The notes under the pieces are model-generated. The model did no database searches and was not told the origin of the DNA. It worked only from the letters and a program-made list of their open reading frames with translations. A program made the position numbers and the translations under genes. A stretch of DNA of 64,000 nucleotides, taken from the NCBI GenBank assembly GCA_016717005.1, contig JADJUF010000049.1, positions 186,001 to 250,000 on the forward strand, given 5' to 3'. This DNA comes from Myxococcales bacterium. GTDB taxonomy: Bacteria; Myxococcota_A; Polyangia; Haliangiales; Haliangiaceae. How positions within the stretch are numbered: position 1 is the stretch's first letter; the number at the start of each line of letters is the position of its first letter. Shown piece after piece: positions 44,473 to 56,069 of this stretch.

Positions 44473-44537
44473 GCGCGCAGCCTACCTCATGTCGGGCGCG
44501 CTTGCCGCCCGGGCCGGCCGGGCGTTACCGTCCGGCC

Positions 44538-46178
44538 ATGCCCGAGGTTCTCGTCGGAGGCCACATCATCGCCCGCCAGCTCAAGGCCGAGGGCACCACC
44601 TGCATCTTCACGCTGTGCGGCGGCCACATCGCGCCGATCTACGACGGCTGCCTGCGCGAGGGGATCGACATCATCGACACCCGCCACGAGCAGGCCGCGG
44701 TCCACGCCGCCGACGGCTGGTCGCGCCTGACCCGCGGCTGCGGCGTCGCGGTGATCACCGCCGGCCCCGGCGTCACCGACGGCGTGACCGGCGTCGCCAA
44801 CGCGTTCCAGGCGTCGATCCCGCTCCTGGTCCTGGGCGGCGCGTCGGAGCTGCGCTTCAAGGGCAAGGGCGCGCTCCAGGAGATGGAGCAGACCTCGCTG
44901 CTCGCGCCGATCACCAAGGCCAGCTTCACCGCCAGCGACCCCAAGCGCCTCGCCGAGTACGTCCGCACCGGCGTCCGGATCGCCACCTCGGGCGTGCCCG
45001 GCCCGGTGTTCATCGAGCTGCCGTTCGACGTGCTGACCGCGCAGGTCAGCGATCCGCAGTTCCCGGCGCCGCCGCGGCCGTGGCCGGCCCAGCCCGGCGA
45101 TCCGATCGGCATCGCCGCCACCGCCGCGCTCATCGCCGGCGCCGACAAGCCGATGATCTTCGCCGGCAGCCAGGTCTACTGGGACGCCGCCTGGGCCGAG
45201 CTGGTGGCCCTGGCCGAGCGCGCGCAGATCCCGGTGTTCACCAACGCGATGGGCCGCGGCTGCATCGACAGCCGCCACCCGCTCGCGTTCGCGCAGGCGC
45301 GCAAGAACGCGTTCCGCGGCACCGACCTGGCGATCATCCTCGGCACGCCGCTCGACTTCCGGGTCGGCTACGGCGCCGGCATCAACGCCAAGGCCAAGAT
45401 CGTCCAGATCGAGCGCGACCCGACCAAGATCGCGCAGAACCGCGACACCGAGGTCTCGATCCTCGGCGACGCGCGCTCGGTGCTGGCCCAGCTCACCGCC
45501 GCGACCGCCGTCGCCACCGGCCGCACCGCGCCGTGGATCGAGGAGCTGCGCGGCGCCGAGACCAAGGCCATGGCCAAGCTGCGCGACCACGCGGCCTCGG
45601 ACGCGCGGCCGATCAACCACTACCGGCTGGCCCAGGCCATCGCCGACGTGATCGACGACGACACGATCGTCATCGGCGACGGCGGCGACTGCGTCGCGCT
45701 CGGCGCCAAGCTCCTGGCCCGCAACAAGCCCGGCACCTGGATGGATCCGGGCCCGCTCGGCTGCCTCGGCATCGGCGCGCCGTTCGCGCTCGCCGCCAAG
45801 AAGCTCAACCCCAACGCCAAGGTGCTGGTGCTGTCGGGCGACGGCAGCTTCGGCCTCAACGGCTTCGACTTCGAGACCGCGGTCCGCTGGAACCTGCCGA
45901 TGTGCGTGGTGGTCGCCAACGACGCCGCGTGGGGGCAGATCCGCGGCCCGCAGGTGATGATCTTCGGCGCGGCCCGCTCGCCGGCGACCAAGCTGGCGTC
46001 GACCCGCTACGACAAGGTCGTCGAGGCGTTCGGCGGCAAGGGCTACTTCGTCGAGGATCCGGCCGAGCTGGTCGCGACCTTGCGCGCGGCCCTGGCCGAG
46101 CCGACGGTCACCTGCGTGAACGTCAGCGTCGATCCCGACTTCGTCGTCAAGAGCGGCGCCGCCAAGCTGACGGTCTGA
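44538..46178 (+). CDS. Thiamine-diphosphate-dependent enzyme of the acetolactate synthase / 2-hydroxyacyl-CoA lyase family
   Basis: The 546-residue protein has the three ThDP domains in order. The Pyr domain holds catalytic Glu51 in DTRHEQAAVHAADGWSR, then GVAVITAGPGVTDGVTGVAN. The central TPP domain follows. The PP domain holds the Mg2+/ThDP motif GDGSFGLNGFDFETAVRWNL (~434) with the Asn-Asp-Ala segment VVVANDAAWGQI. Residues HIAPIYDGC, LRFKGKGALQEMEQ and the lack of the quinone or FAD hallmarks recall ILVBL/HACL-type proteins as much as IlvB. No small regulatory subunit is adjacent, so branched-chain synthesis is not assured. Start: ATG at 44538. Confidence 0.88.
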   Translation: MPEVLVGGHIIARQLKAEGTTCIFTLCGGHIAPIYDGCLREGIDIIDTRHEQAAVHAADGWSRLTRGCGVAVITAGPGVTDGVTGVANAFQASIPLLVLGGASELRFKGKGALQEMEQTSLLAPITKASFTASDPKRLAEYVRTGVRIATSGVPGPVFIELPFDVLTAQVSDPQFPAPPRPWPAQPGDPIGIAATAALIAGADKPMIFAGSQVYWDAAWAELVALAERAQIPVFTNAMGRGCIDSRHPLAFAQARKNAFRGTDLAIILGTPLDFRVGYGAGINAKAKIVQIERDPTKIAQNRDTEVSILGDARSVLAQLTAATAVATGRTAPWIEELRGAETKAMAKLRDHAASDARPINHYRLAQAIADVIDDDTIVIGDGGDCVALGAKLLARNKPGTWMDPGPLGCLGIGAPFALAAKKLNPNAKVLVLSGDGSFGLNGFDFETAVRWNLPMCVVVANDAAWGQIRGPQVMIFGAARSPATKLASTRYDKVVEAFGGKGYFVEDPAELVATLRAALAEPTVTCVNVSVDPDFVVKSGAAKLTV

Positions 46179-46180
46179 TC

Positions 46181-46501
46181 ATGGTCTGGGAGCCCTTCGC
46201 CCTCGCGATCGTGTTCGGCCTGCTGATCTCGGCCGGCATCTACTTCGTCGTGATGTGGCCCCAGGTCGCGCCCGACGACGACGCCCCCGACGACGACGCG
46301 GCGCCGGCCGAGCCGTCCGCCACCGCGTCCGCCGCCGAGTCCGCCACCGCGCCGGTCACCGAACCGTCCGCCACCGAGTCTGCCGCCGCGCCGGTCACCG
46401 AGTCCGCCGCCGCGCCGGCGACCGAGCCGGCGGCCACCGCGCCGTCGGCCACCGCGCCGCCCAGCGAGCCGGCGGCCACCGAGCCGCCGGCCGCGGCGTG
46501 A
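46181..46501 (+). CDS. Small single-pass protein with Ala/Pro/Thr/Glu-rich tail, 106 aa
   Basis: Starts 2 bp after the ThDP-enzyme stop. Residues 5-26 (PFALAIVFGLLISAGIYFVV) form one transmembrane helix. The rest is a low-complexity tail of PAxxP, APVTEPSATES-type repeats with an acidic block DDDAPDDDAAPAEP. It may be a membrane spacer. No family recognised. Confidence 0.6.
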   Translation: MVWEPFALAIVFGLLISAGIYFVVMWPQVAPDDDAPDDDAAPAEPSATASAAESATAPVTEPSATESAAAPVTESAAAPATEPAATAPSATAPPSEPAATEPPAAA

Positions 46502-46522
46502 CCGGGCTGCTACACTGACCGC

Positions 46523-47932
46523 ATGCGCCGCCTGGCGTGGGCCACGATCGCGGCGCTCGGCCTGACGGCGACCTCCACCGCCGAGCCGCGCCTGGGTGCG
46601 ATCGTCCGGGTCGTCCAGCCCGACGCCACGCCGACCCTCGGCCCGCGCGACGCGCTGGTGACGGTCGACCTGTACTTCGTGCCTGGCGCCGATCCCAGCC
46701 ACTCCGCGTACCGCGCGGTCCGGGCGCTGGCGGACCGCCACCCCGGGCGCGTGCGCGCGCGCTTCTACCCGCGCCGGGTCGGGCCGCACCAGGTCACGCC
46801 GGCCATGGCCCTGGCGGCGCACCGACGCGGGCAGTTCTTCGCGTTCCTCGACGCGCTGGCCGCGCGCCCGACGACGCCGAGCGCGGCCACGACCCTCGCG
46901 CTCGCGGTCGACCTCGGGCTCGATCGCGACGTCGCCATCACCGCCGCGCGCGATCCCGAGCTCGACCAGATCCTGACCACCAACGACCACCGCGCGTTCC
47001 GGAGCATGGCCCGGCAGGCGGTCGAGGTGGCGGTGAACGGCCAGCCGCTGTCGCTCGGGCAGCTGCGCATGAACGCCGGCTCGATGAGCGTGGCCCAGCT
47101 CGAGCAGGCCTACCAGGCCGCGCTGGTCGAGGCGCGCCTGGCCGCGGCGCAGGGCCTGACCGGGTCGGCGCTGGTCCGGTGGGGGCGCCTGCGCGGCGGC
47201 TGCGACGACGCCGGCGCCGCGGACGACGACGCGCCGGCGCCGCCACCTGGGTTCGAGCCGCCGACGTACGCCTGGAGCCTGGGGCGCGTCCTCGACCGCG
47301 GCACCGACTGCGCCGCGCCGATGCCCCGGCCGGCGCGCCTCGACGATCCGCCCATGACCGGCGACGACGACGCGCCGCGCCCGCGGCTGCTCGACGCGCC
47401 GCTGCCGATCGCCGGCGCGCCCGCGGTCGGCCCGGCCGACGCCGCGGTGCCGATCGTGGTCGCGTGCAACCCGCGGGGCGAGAACTGCCGCGGCCAGCTG
47501 TCGGCGCTGCGCGGGCTGGTCGACGTCTACGAGGGCGCGGTCCGGCTGGTCTGGGTGCCGTGGATCGATCTCGGCTTCGAGGCCAGCGCCGCCGACCTCG
47601 AGCTGGCCGCGGCCGCGCTGTGCGCCGCCGAGCTCGGCGACGGCTGGCCGTTCACGAGCGACCCGGCCGGCATCCACCGCGCCCCGCCGGCGGTGCCCGA
47701 GCTCGCGCGCGAGGCCAAGGTCGACCCGCAGGCGGTCGCGGCCTGCGTCGCGCCCACCACCGAGCGGGTGCGGATCATGGTCGCGGCCGCCGAGCGGGCC
47801 GGCGTCGGCTGGGGCCCGACGGTGGTCATCGGCGGCCGGGCCTACGTCGGCGGGTTCATCGACGGCCAGGCCGCCGCGATGGTGGTCGAGCACGCGCTGA
47901 GCCCCGGGTTACTCGAACAACTGAACCGGTGA
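46523..47932 (+). CDS. Exported protein with two thioredoxin/DsbA-like domains lacking CxxC
   Basis: The 469-residue protein has a signal peptide (MRRLAWATIAALGLTATSTA). Domain 1 (~40-200) reads DALVTVDLYFVPGADPSHSA, where DsbA would have F-x-C-P-x-C; the cysteines are replaced. Its helical insert and strand VAVNGQPLSLGQL follow. Domain 2 (~290-465) begins VPIVVACNPRGENCRGQLSA with Cys315 and Cys322 spaced CX6C instead of CxxC. It ends with the cis-Pro-type strand GWGPTVVIGGRAYVGGFIDG. Both folds match Thioredoxin_4/DsbA-like family order. Redox activity is therefore doubtful for domain 1 and unusual for domain 2; a chaperone or binding role is possible. Confidence 0.75.
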   Translation: MRRLAWATIAALGLTATSTAEPRLGAIVRVVQPDATPTLGPRDALVTVDLYFVPGADPSHSAYRAVRALADRHPGRVRARFYPRRVGPHQVTPAMALAAHRRGQFFAFLDALAARPTTPSAATTLALAVDLGLDRDVAITAARDPELDQILTTNDHRAFRSMARQAVEVAVNGQPLSLGQLRMNAGSMSVAQLEQAYQAALVEARLAAAQGLTGSALVRWGRLRGGCDDAGAADDDAPAPPPGFEPPTYAWSLGRVLDRGTDCAAPMPRPARLDDPPMTGDDDAPRPRLLDAPLPIAGAPAVGPADAAVPIVVACNPRGENCRGQLSALRGLVDVYEGAVRLVWVPWIDLGFEASAADLELAAAALCAAELGDGWPFTSDPAGIHRAPPAVPELAREAKVDPQAVAACVAPTTERVRIMVAAAERAGVGWGPTVVIGGRAYVGGFIDGQAAAMVVEHALSPGLLEQLNR

Positions 47933-47981
47933 GGCCGCCGACGTTTGACCAGGTGAGGGAGCCCGTGCGACGATCGCCGCG

Positions 47982-49283
<1,302 letters not shown>

Positions 49284-49287
49284 GCGC

Positions 49288-49380
49288 CAGAGGGTTCGTC
49301 GCCGAACCCAGGCAGGTGCAGGGGGGACTCCGCGGTCCAGAGGGCCTGTCGCCAGGGCCAGGCAGGTGCAGGGGGGACTC
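49288..49380. repeat. ~50-bp direct repeat, two copies
   Basis: Two copies of a ~43-bp word beginning CCAGAGGG and ending GGCAGGTGCAGGGGGGACTC lie at 49288-49330 and 49337-49380. The remaining intergenic DNA to 49573 has three ACCACCCAGG decamers (~49430-49460) and the dispersed element at 49459. Confidence 0.8.
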
Positions 49381-49458
49381 GGAGGTCCGCGGCTTCGCCG
49401 AGGCCACGGCGGCACCGCGACGGGCGAGCCCCACCCAGGACCACCCAGGACCACCCAG

Positions 49459-49497
49459 GACGCGAGACGCCCGCCGCGTGGACCGGTGCTCGACCGA
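49459..49497. repeat. Third copy of the 39-bp dispersed element
   Basis: This 39-bp stretch (GACGCGAGACGCCCGCCGCG ... CTCGACCGA) matches 1069-1107 and 1173-1211 at about 34-35 of 39 positions, in the same orientation, 48 kb away. Like them, it is intergenic, ~75 bp before the next start codon. Confidence 0.75.
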
Positions 49498-49573
49498 AAC
49501 GTCACGAGCGCTGAGCGCGCGGCGCCTCGACGCGGGTCAACACGGGCGCGAGCCCTGGGGGTATGGTGGGCGC

Positions 49574-50104
49574 ATGTTGCCCGGACCGCTGGCCAAGCTC
49601 CTCCCCACCCTCGACGGTGACAAGAACCTGGTGCGCGAGGCCTGGAACCTCATCGCCGGCCTGCCCGGCGGCAAGCGCCTGTTCTCGAAGCTGATCGGCC
49701 GCATGGCCCCGTACACCGGCACGATCGGCGCGCGCGTGACCGCGCTGCGGCCGGGCTTCTGCCAGGTCGAGCTCGACGATCGGCGCGAGGTGCGCAACCA
49801 CCTCGCGTGCGTGCACGCGGTCGCGCTCGTCAACCTGGCCGAGCTCGCCGGCAACGCCGGCCTGGCGTACGCGCTGCCCGACGACGCGCGCTTCATCGTC
49901 GCGGGCCTGTCGATCGAGTACATCAAGAAGGCGCGCGGCACGATCACCGCCACCAGCGAGTGCCCGATCCCGCCTACGAGCGCGCGCGCCGAGTACGACG
50001 TGCCGGTGACGATGACCGACCCCAGCGGCGAGGTCGTCGCCCGAGCGACGCTGCGCACGCTGGTCGGCCCCAAGCGCGCGCCCGCCCGCACCGACATGAA
50101 CTGA
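49574..50104 (+). CDS. Hotdog-fold thioesterase-like protein (DUF4442 family)
   Basis: The 176-residue protein has the single hotdog domain of the DUF4442 family: GFCQVELDDRREVRNHLACV, HAVALVNLAELAGNAGLAYA (central helix), FIVAGLSIEYIKKARGTITA and EVVARATLRTLVG. It probably hydrolyses or binds an acyl thioester; substrate unknown. Start: ATG at 49574. It ends 3 bp before the next gene. Confidence 0.85.
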   Translation: MLPGPLAKLLPTLDGDKNLVREAWNLIAGLPGGKRLFSKLIGRMAPYTGTIGARVTALRPGFCQVELDDRREVRNHLACVHAVALVNLAELAGNAGLAYALPDDARFIVAGLSIEYIKKARGTITATSECPIPPTSARAEYDVPVTMTDPSGEVVARATLRTLVGPKRAPARTDMN

Positions 50105-50107
50105 GCG

Positions 50108-50914
50108 ATGGCGCGGGTCGTCGTCGTCGCGCTCGCGCTCGCCCTCGCGGTCGCCCCGGCCACCGCGCAGGCGCGCCGTCGGGCCAAGCCCGCGCCGGCC
50201 GCGCGCGCCAAGACCGAGGACGCCGTCGCCGGCGGCACCCACTGGCGGATCGCGACCGGGGCCGGCGCGGTGCACGTGTGGCGCCCGGCCGGCTACGCCC
50301 GCGCCAGCGCCGGCCTCGTCATCTACGTGCACGGCCACGGCACCGACGCCGACGGCGCGTGGCGCGATCACGACCTCGCGGCCCAGTTCGCGGCGTCCGG
50401 ACAGAACGCCCTGTTCGTCGTGCCCGAGGCGCCGTCGAAGAAGGGCGAGGCGGTCGCGTGGCCCGCGCTCACCGACCTCCGCCGGGCGATCACCCGGGCC
50501 AACATCCGCCTCCCCGACGGCCCGATCATCGTCGTCGGGCACTCGGGCGCGTTCCGCACGATGATGGGCTGGGTCGATCACAAGCGCGTGGCGCAGCTCA
50601 TCCTGCTCGACGCGATGTACGGCGGCGAGCAAGCCTTCGACGAGTTCATCGGCTCAGGCGCGCGCGCCCGCCAGCACCGCCTGATCGCGATCGGCGCCGA
50701 CACCGCCGCCGCGTCGGCCGCGTTCGCCAAGCAGTACCCGTTCGCGGTCGTCCGCGACGCGCTGCCTGCGGCGGCCGCCGACTTCACCAAGCGCGAGCGC
50801 CGCGCGCGGCTGCTCTACGTGCGCTCGCAGTACGGCCACATGCAGATCGTGACCAGCGGCAAGGTCATCCCGCTGCTGCTCCGCCTCACGCCCCTCGCCC
50901 GCACCGCGCCCTGA
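50108..50914 (+). CDS. Secreted alpha/beta hydrolase
   Basis: The 268-residue protein has a signal peptide (MARVVVVALALALAVAPATA) and the alpha/beta-hydrolase landmarks: oxyanion-hole YVHGHGTD, nucleophile elbow VVGHSGAFRTM with Ser, and a C-terminal His in SQYGHMQIV. A basic linker (RRRAKPAPAARAK) follows the signal. Substrate unknown. Almost certainly in one operon with the thioesterase. Confidence 0.8.
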   Translation: MARVVVVALALALAVAPATAQARRRAKPAPAARAKTEDAVAGGTHWRIATGAGAVHVWRPAGYARASAGLVIYVHGHGTDADGAWRDHDLAAQFAASGQNALFVVPEAPSKKGEAVAWPALTDLRRAITRANIRLPDGPIIVVGHSGAFRTMMGWVDHKRVAQLILLDAMYGGEQAFDEFIGSGARARQHRLIAIGADTAAASAAFAKQYPFAVVRDALPAAAADFTKRERRARLLYVRSQYGHMQIVTSGKVIPLLLRLTPLARTAP

Positions 50915-50983
50915 TCCGCGCCGCCAGGCCCGGCGAGCACCGGGTGGGGCGACGCGCGCCTCGCCCGGCGGCCTCCAGCTACC

Positions 50984-51382
50984 TCAGGCGTCGTGGACGA
51001 CGACGTCGGCCTCGGGCTCGTCGTCGAGGAGGATCGGTCGCACCGCCGGGGGCGGCGTCGGCGCCTCGCGCGTCGTCGGCGTGGGCAGGAACACCATCGC
51101 CGGCGGGTCGCCGCACTGCTTGCCGTTGGCGTCGACCGGCTGGAGCTGGTACGCGCCGGCGACGTCACCGACCTCGGCGATGAACTCGTCGCGGGTGACC
51201 AGCGCCGGCACCCGCAGCGGCGAGCCCTCGCGGAACATCCGTGACCAGAGCTTGCCCTCGCACGGCTGAAAGTAGATCTGGAAGGCAACGGTCGGACCCA
51301 GGCGGTAGGTCCGGCCACGTTGATCCGTCAGCCATGCCCGTCGCTGTCGCCGTGGGCGAGATCCTTTTGGCCAGCGCTCCAT
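50984..51382 (-). CDS. Hypothetical protein, 132 aa, atypical codon use at its start
   Basis: The conserved-looking core is LGPTVAFQIYFQPCEGKLWS and VPALVTRDEFIAEVGDVAGA, with an acidic C-terminus (LLDDEPEADVVVHDA). The first ~25 codons contain A/T-ending codons (CCA AAA GGA TCT) rare elsewhere in the window, so the true start is uncertain; an ATG at 51447 with a good AAGGAGAGGAG site opens a different, short frame. No family recognised. The gap 51383-51554 has lower GC than its surroundings and no further gene. Confidence 0.5.
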   Translation of the reverse strand: MERWPKGSRPRRQRRAWLTDQRGRTYRLGPTVAFQIYFQPCEGKLWSRMFREGSPLRVPALVTRDEFIAEVGDVAGAYQLQPVDANGKQCGDPPAMVFLPTPTTREAPTPPPAVRPILLDDEPEADVVVHDA

Positions 51383-51554
51383 GGACCTACTGTACGTCCA
51401 ACATGAACGACAATCCAGCGCGGGCTCCGACGATTCCGCCGAATCATGGGGTCAGAACGCTCCTCTCCTTGCGAATAACACTGACGTAACCGCACGCGAT
51501 CACCCAGCCGCGGTGATGATCTAGGGATGGTCCGTCCGAAGATTCCCGGTGTGA

Positions 51555-52076
51555 TCACGGACGCGTCGCCGTCAGGACCGCGAGGCTCCCACAGGTCAGC
51601 TGGCCAGCGTTGAGGGCGGCCTGCGCCTCCTCGGTCTGGCAGGTTGTCCCCGTGACATCGGACTTCGTCAGTGTCCGCGTCTCGATCGTCAGCGCCCCGT
51701 CCGCGGCGACGATCGCGGTCGAGACCACCGCGCCCAGCGAGCACGCCGTCGCGTCGCCGCTCGCGGTGTACGCCTGCGCCTCGAAGCCGCCGGCGATCGC
51801 CTTGGCGTACGCCAGATCGAACAGCGGATTCGGCATCTCGCACGTCGTCGGCGACGTGCACGCGGCCCACTGGAAGAACGTCTGCCCGAACAGCTCCTCC
51901 TGGGTGAACTGGATGTACGGCGGCCCGGTCACGGCGGGGCCGGGCGTGCAGCCGGTGGGGTTCTCGGTCTGGGCGGTGACCTGCCAGACCCCGACCAGGT
52001 CGGGGCCCGTGGCGGTCTCGACGCAGCCGATGGTGAGCGCGACGAACGACAGGGTGAGGACGGGCAGCGAGCGCAT
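51555..52076 (-). CDS. Putative lipoprotein, 173 aa
   Basis: Starts MRSLPVLTLSFVALTIGCVE (lipobox TIGC). The mature part has six or more Cys residues (TGCTPG, WAACTSPTTCEMPN, ATACSLG, TTCQTEE, LTCGSL), suggesting disulfides in the envelope, and an opening DLVGVWQVTAQTENP reminiscent of lipocalin-like signatures (GxW). No firm family. It is divergent from the HDAC-like gene. Confidence 0.68.
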   Translation of the reverse strand: MRSLPVLTLSFVALTIGCVETATGPDLVGVWQVTAQTENPTGCTPGPAVTGPPYIQFTQEELFGQTFFQWAACTSPTTCEMPNPLFDLAYAKAIAGGFEAQAYTASGDATACSLGAVVSTAIVAADGALTIETRTLTKSDVTGTTCQTEEAQAALNAGQLTCGSLAVLTATRP

Positions 52077-52181
52077 GGTCGTGTCTCCGGGCGACGGCCC
52101 ACGACCACGCTACCACGCCGTCCAAAGCGCACCGCGGCGACGATACGCGGGGCCGGCATCGTGTAATGTCGCGCACGCGCG

Positions 52182-53224
<1,043 letters not shown>

Positions 53225-53228
<4 letters not shown>

Positions 53229-54736
53229 GCTACGCCCAGGCCCAACCGGCCGCCCCGATCGCGTTCGGCAAGCGCTACTGGCTCTTGCGCCCGCTCGCCA
53301 CCGGCGGCATGGCCGAGATCTACCTCGCGCGCCAGAACGCGATGGCCGGCTTCGACAAGGAGGTGGTGATCAAGCGGCTCAAGCCCGAGCTGGCCGCGGA
53401 TCCCCGGATCGTCGAGATGTTCCTCGACGAGGCCCGCATCGGCGCGGTGCTCAACCACCCCAACATCGTCCACGTCTACGACGTCGACGAGGAGGGCGGC
53501 GTCCCGTACATCGCGATGGAGTACATCGTCGGCGAGGAGCTCAACGAGCTGTGCCGGCGCGGGCTCGGCTTCGGCCGGTTCCTCCCGCTCGAGCACGCCG
53601 TCGAGCTGATCCGCCAGGCCGCCGCCGGGATGGGCTACTTCCACGCCAAGCGCGGCAGCGAGGGCTCCGCGTTCGCCGGGCAGGGGCTCGAGATCGTCCA
53701 CTGCGACATCTCGCCGACCAACCTGCTGGTCACCGAGGACGGCTTCCTCAAGCTGATCGACTTCGGCATCGCCCGGGCCAAGGATCAGCGGCCGCGCGAG
53801 GAGGGCATGATCCCCGGCAAGCTGTCGTACATGTCGCCCGAGCAGGCGACCCGCGGCGTCGTCGACTACCGCTCCGACATCTTCTCGCTCGGCGTCGTCC
53901 TCTACGAGATCACCGTCGGCCGGCGCCTGTTCAAGGGGCCGGCCCACGAGGTCGTCCGGCGCCTGACCGCCGGCGAGATCGAGGCGCCGACGTTCATCAA
54001 GCGCGACTTCCCGGGGCAGCTCGAGGGCATCATCATGCGCGCGCTCGAGCGCCACCCCGAGAGCCGGTACCCGAGCGCGTACGATCTCGCCGACGACCTC
54101 GAGGGCTTCCTGCGCGACGCGCGGCTCCACTCGGGGCCGGTCCGGATCGCCCGCTACCTCGACGAGCTGGCCGAGGCCGCCGGCGGCCAGCGCCGGCCCG
54201 AGCTGATCGCCGAGTCCGACCTCGCCAAGATCGATGAGGAGCTCGACTTCGACGGCCAGATGTTCGACGGCTACCAGGCGGCGCCCGACGAGCCCAAGAG
54301 CGAGTGGGACGAGTACCAGGAGGCCGACGCCGAGGTCGCGGCCGCGCTCGGGCTCGAGCTCGAGCAGCTCCGCCTGATGCGCACGCCGGTCCCGCACCGC
54401 AGCGAGGACGGCGAGCTGTCGCTGCCGCTGCCGGCGCCGCGCGACTCGACGCCGGGCCCGTCGAGCTGGGGCGCGCCGCCCGAGCCCGGCGAGATCACGG
54501 CGCCCAAGCCGCGCATCGATCTGGCGACCCTGACCGCCGAGCCGATCGCCGGGCCGATCGCCGAGGCGCCGCCGGTCGCCGAGCCGCCGCCGGTCGAGCC
54601 GCCGGCCGCGCCGCTCGCGGTCGTCCCGCCGACGGCCCCGATCGCGGCCGCGCCGCCGCGCAACCTCACGCCGGTGCTGGTGCTCGGCGTGTCGGCCGGC
54701 ATCGCGCTCGGCATCCTGATGAGCCGCCTGCTCTGA
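53225..54736 (+). CDS. Membrane-anchored Ser/Thr protein kinase
   Basis: The 503-residue kinase has: the Gly loop ATGGMAEIYLA, Lys in EVVIKRLKPE, the catalytic loop VHCDISPTNLLV (HCD instead of HRD), LIDFGIARAK and YMSPEQATRG, with a long insert before the catalytic loop. After ~residue 300 come an acidic linker and Pro-rich region, then one C-terminal transmembrane helix (LTPVLVLGVSAGIALGILMS) with only two or three residues outside, i.e. tail-anchored with no external sensor. GTG start from the overlap with the HDAC-like gene. This type is abundant in Myxococcota. Confidence 0.92.
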
Positions 54737-54793
54737 CGCCGGGGACCGGCGCTGCTGCTGGCGAGCGCCGCCGCGTCTGGTAGCTTCATCGGC

Positions 54794-55930
54794 GTGCTGG
54801 TCGCGCGCTCGCTGGTCGTCGTCGTCGCGCTGAGCGCGGCCTGCGGCGGCGATCACCCCGCGCCGCCCGAGCGCCGCGAGCCGCCGCCGCGCCGGGTGAT
54901 CGATCCGCCCCGCGGCGACGTGCGCGCGCTGCCCCCGCACGCGATCACCGCCGACGGCATCGGACCCTACAAGCTGGCGATGCCGATGGCCCAGATCCTG
55001 TCGGCGCTGCCGTCGGGCCCGCGCATCGCGCTCATGCAGATCCCGGGCGTGGTCGATCTCAGCCTGGTCCGCGACGCCGGCCTGATCATCGGCGGCGACC
55101 GCCAGGGCGTGGCGACGTTCATCGCGGTCGTGCAGGTCGCCGTGGCCCGCACCGCCGACGGCATCGGCGTCGGCACCGAGCGGTCGACGCTGGTGCGGAC
55201 GCTCGGGCCCGCGGTCGTCGATGATCGCACCGCCCGCGATCCGCGGGTGTGGGTCGGCTCGGCGCTGCCCGGCGCCCGGTTCGTGATGTACGCCGATCGC
55301 GTCGGCGCCCTGGTCCTGGCCGCTCGCCCGCCCGCGGTCACGCCCGCCGACGGCGGCTGCACGCGCCCGCCCCTGCCGGTCGATCGCGCCGGCCTGCCGG
55401 CGACCGCGCGGGCGGCCTGCCTCGACGGCGCCGACGCGGTCGCGGCCAGCGGCGATCAGGTGCTGGCGTTCTCGCTCACCGACGGCAAGCCCCGCCGGGT
55501 CGCCAGCTACGACGTCCCCGGCCTGCGCTGGGCGGCGCCGCTGCGGGCCGCCAGCGGCCGCGACGAGCTCATCGCGATCAGCGAGCGCGCCACCGTCGAC
55601 ACCCGCACGATCGTGGTCACCGCGCTGACGCTCGAGGGCGGGCGCCTGATCAAGCTGGCCGAGGTCGACGCGTACGAGCTGACCGACACCAGCGCGGCCT
55701 GGATCGGCGCGGGCCTGGCCGAGCTCGACCTCCGCCTCGAGGTCGCCCGGTCGGGCGACGACCTCACGATCGGCGGGCTCATGATCCACGGGGCCGGCGG
55801 CGCGGTGATCGACGTGGCCCAGCTGCTGACCGTCCCGTTGCGGATCAACCGGCGCGCCATCGAGGATCGCGATCGCGCCCGCCCCGACGCCGGGCTCGGG
55901 CTCGACGCGGGCGACGACGCGCCGCCGTGA
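54794..55930 (+). CDS. Putative lipoprotein, 378 aa
   Basis: The product (GTG start at 54794) begins MLVARSLVVVVALSAACGGD (lipobox SAAC). A Pro/Arg linker leads to a region like the DUF-type TIGR-style domain seen in many myxobacterial lipoproteins (GIGPYKLAMPMAQILSALPS, GIGVGTERSTLVRTLG). Later strands (LIAISERATVDTRTIVVTAL) suggest a propeller-like or beta-sandwich half. Two Cys pairs. Function unknown. It is 58 bp after the kinase gene. Confidence 0.72.
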   Translation: MLVARSLVVVVALSAACGGDHPAPPERREPPPRRVIDPPRGDVRALPPHAITADGIGPYKLAMPMAQILSALPSGPRIALMQIPGVVDLSLVRDAGLIIGGDRQGVATFIAVVQVAVARTADGIGVGTERSTLVRTLGPAVVDDRTARDPRVWVGSALPGARFVMYADRVGALVLAARPPAVTPADGGCTRPPLPVDRAGLPATARAACLDGADAVAASGDQVLAFSLTDGKPRRVASYDVPGLRWAAPLRAASGRDELIAISERATVDTRTIVVTALTLEGGRLIKLAEVDAYELTDTSAAWIGAGLAELDLRLEVARSGDDLTIGGLMIHGAGGAVIDVAQLLTVPLRINRRAIEDRDRARPDAGLGLDAGDDAPP

Positions 55931-56069
55931 CCCCTTGCGATCGAATCCGCTGGCCTTTGCGATCCGCCCGCGATTTCTGCACAATATGCGGGTTGTCCGC
56001 GCTCCCCTCTGACCGAAACGACCGCCGCGGAAGCGGGCGTGGCGGACGAGCGCGCTTCGCTCGGCGCCC

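Noticed and set aside
51331..51447. A 39-codon gene starting at the ATG complementary to 51445-51447
   Set aside because: It has a good ribosome site, but the product (MIRRNRRSPRWIVVHVGRTV...) overlaps the larger hypothetical gene out of frame and has no recognisable feature; noted as a possible leader only.
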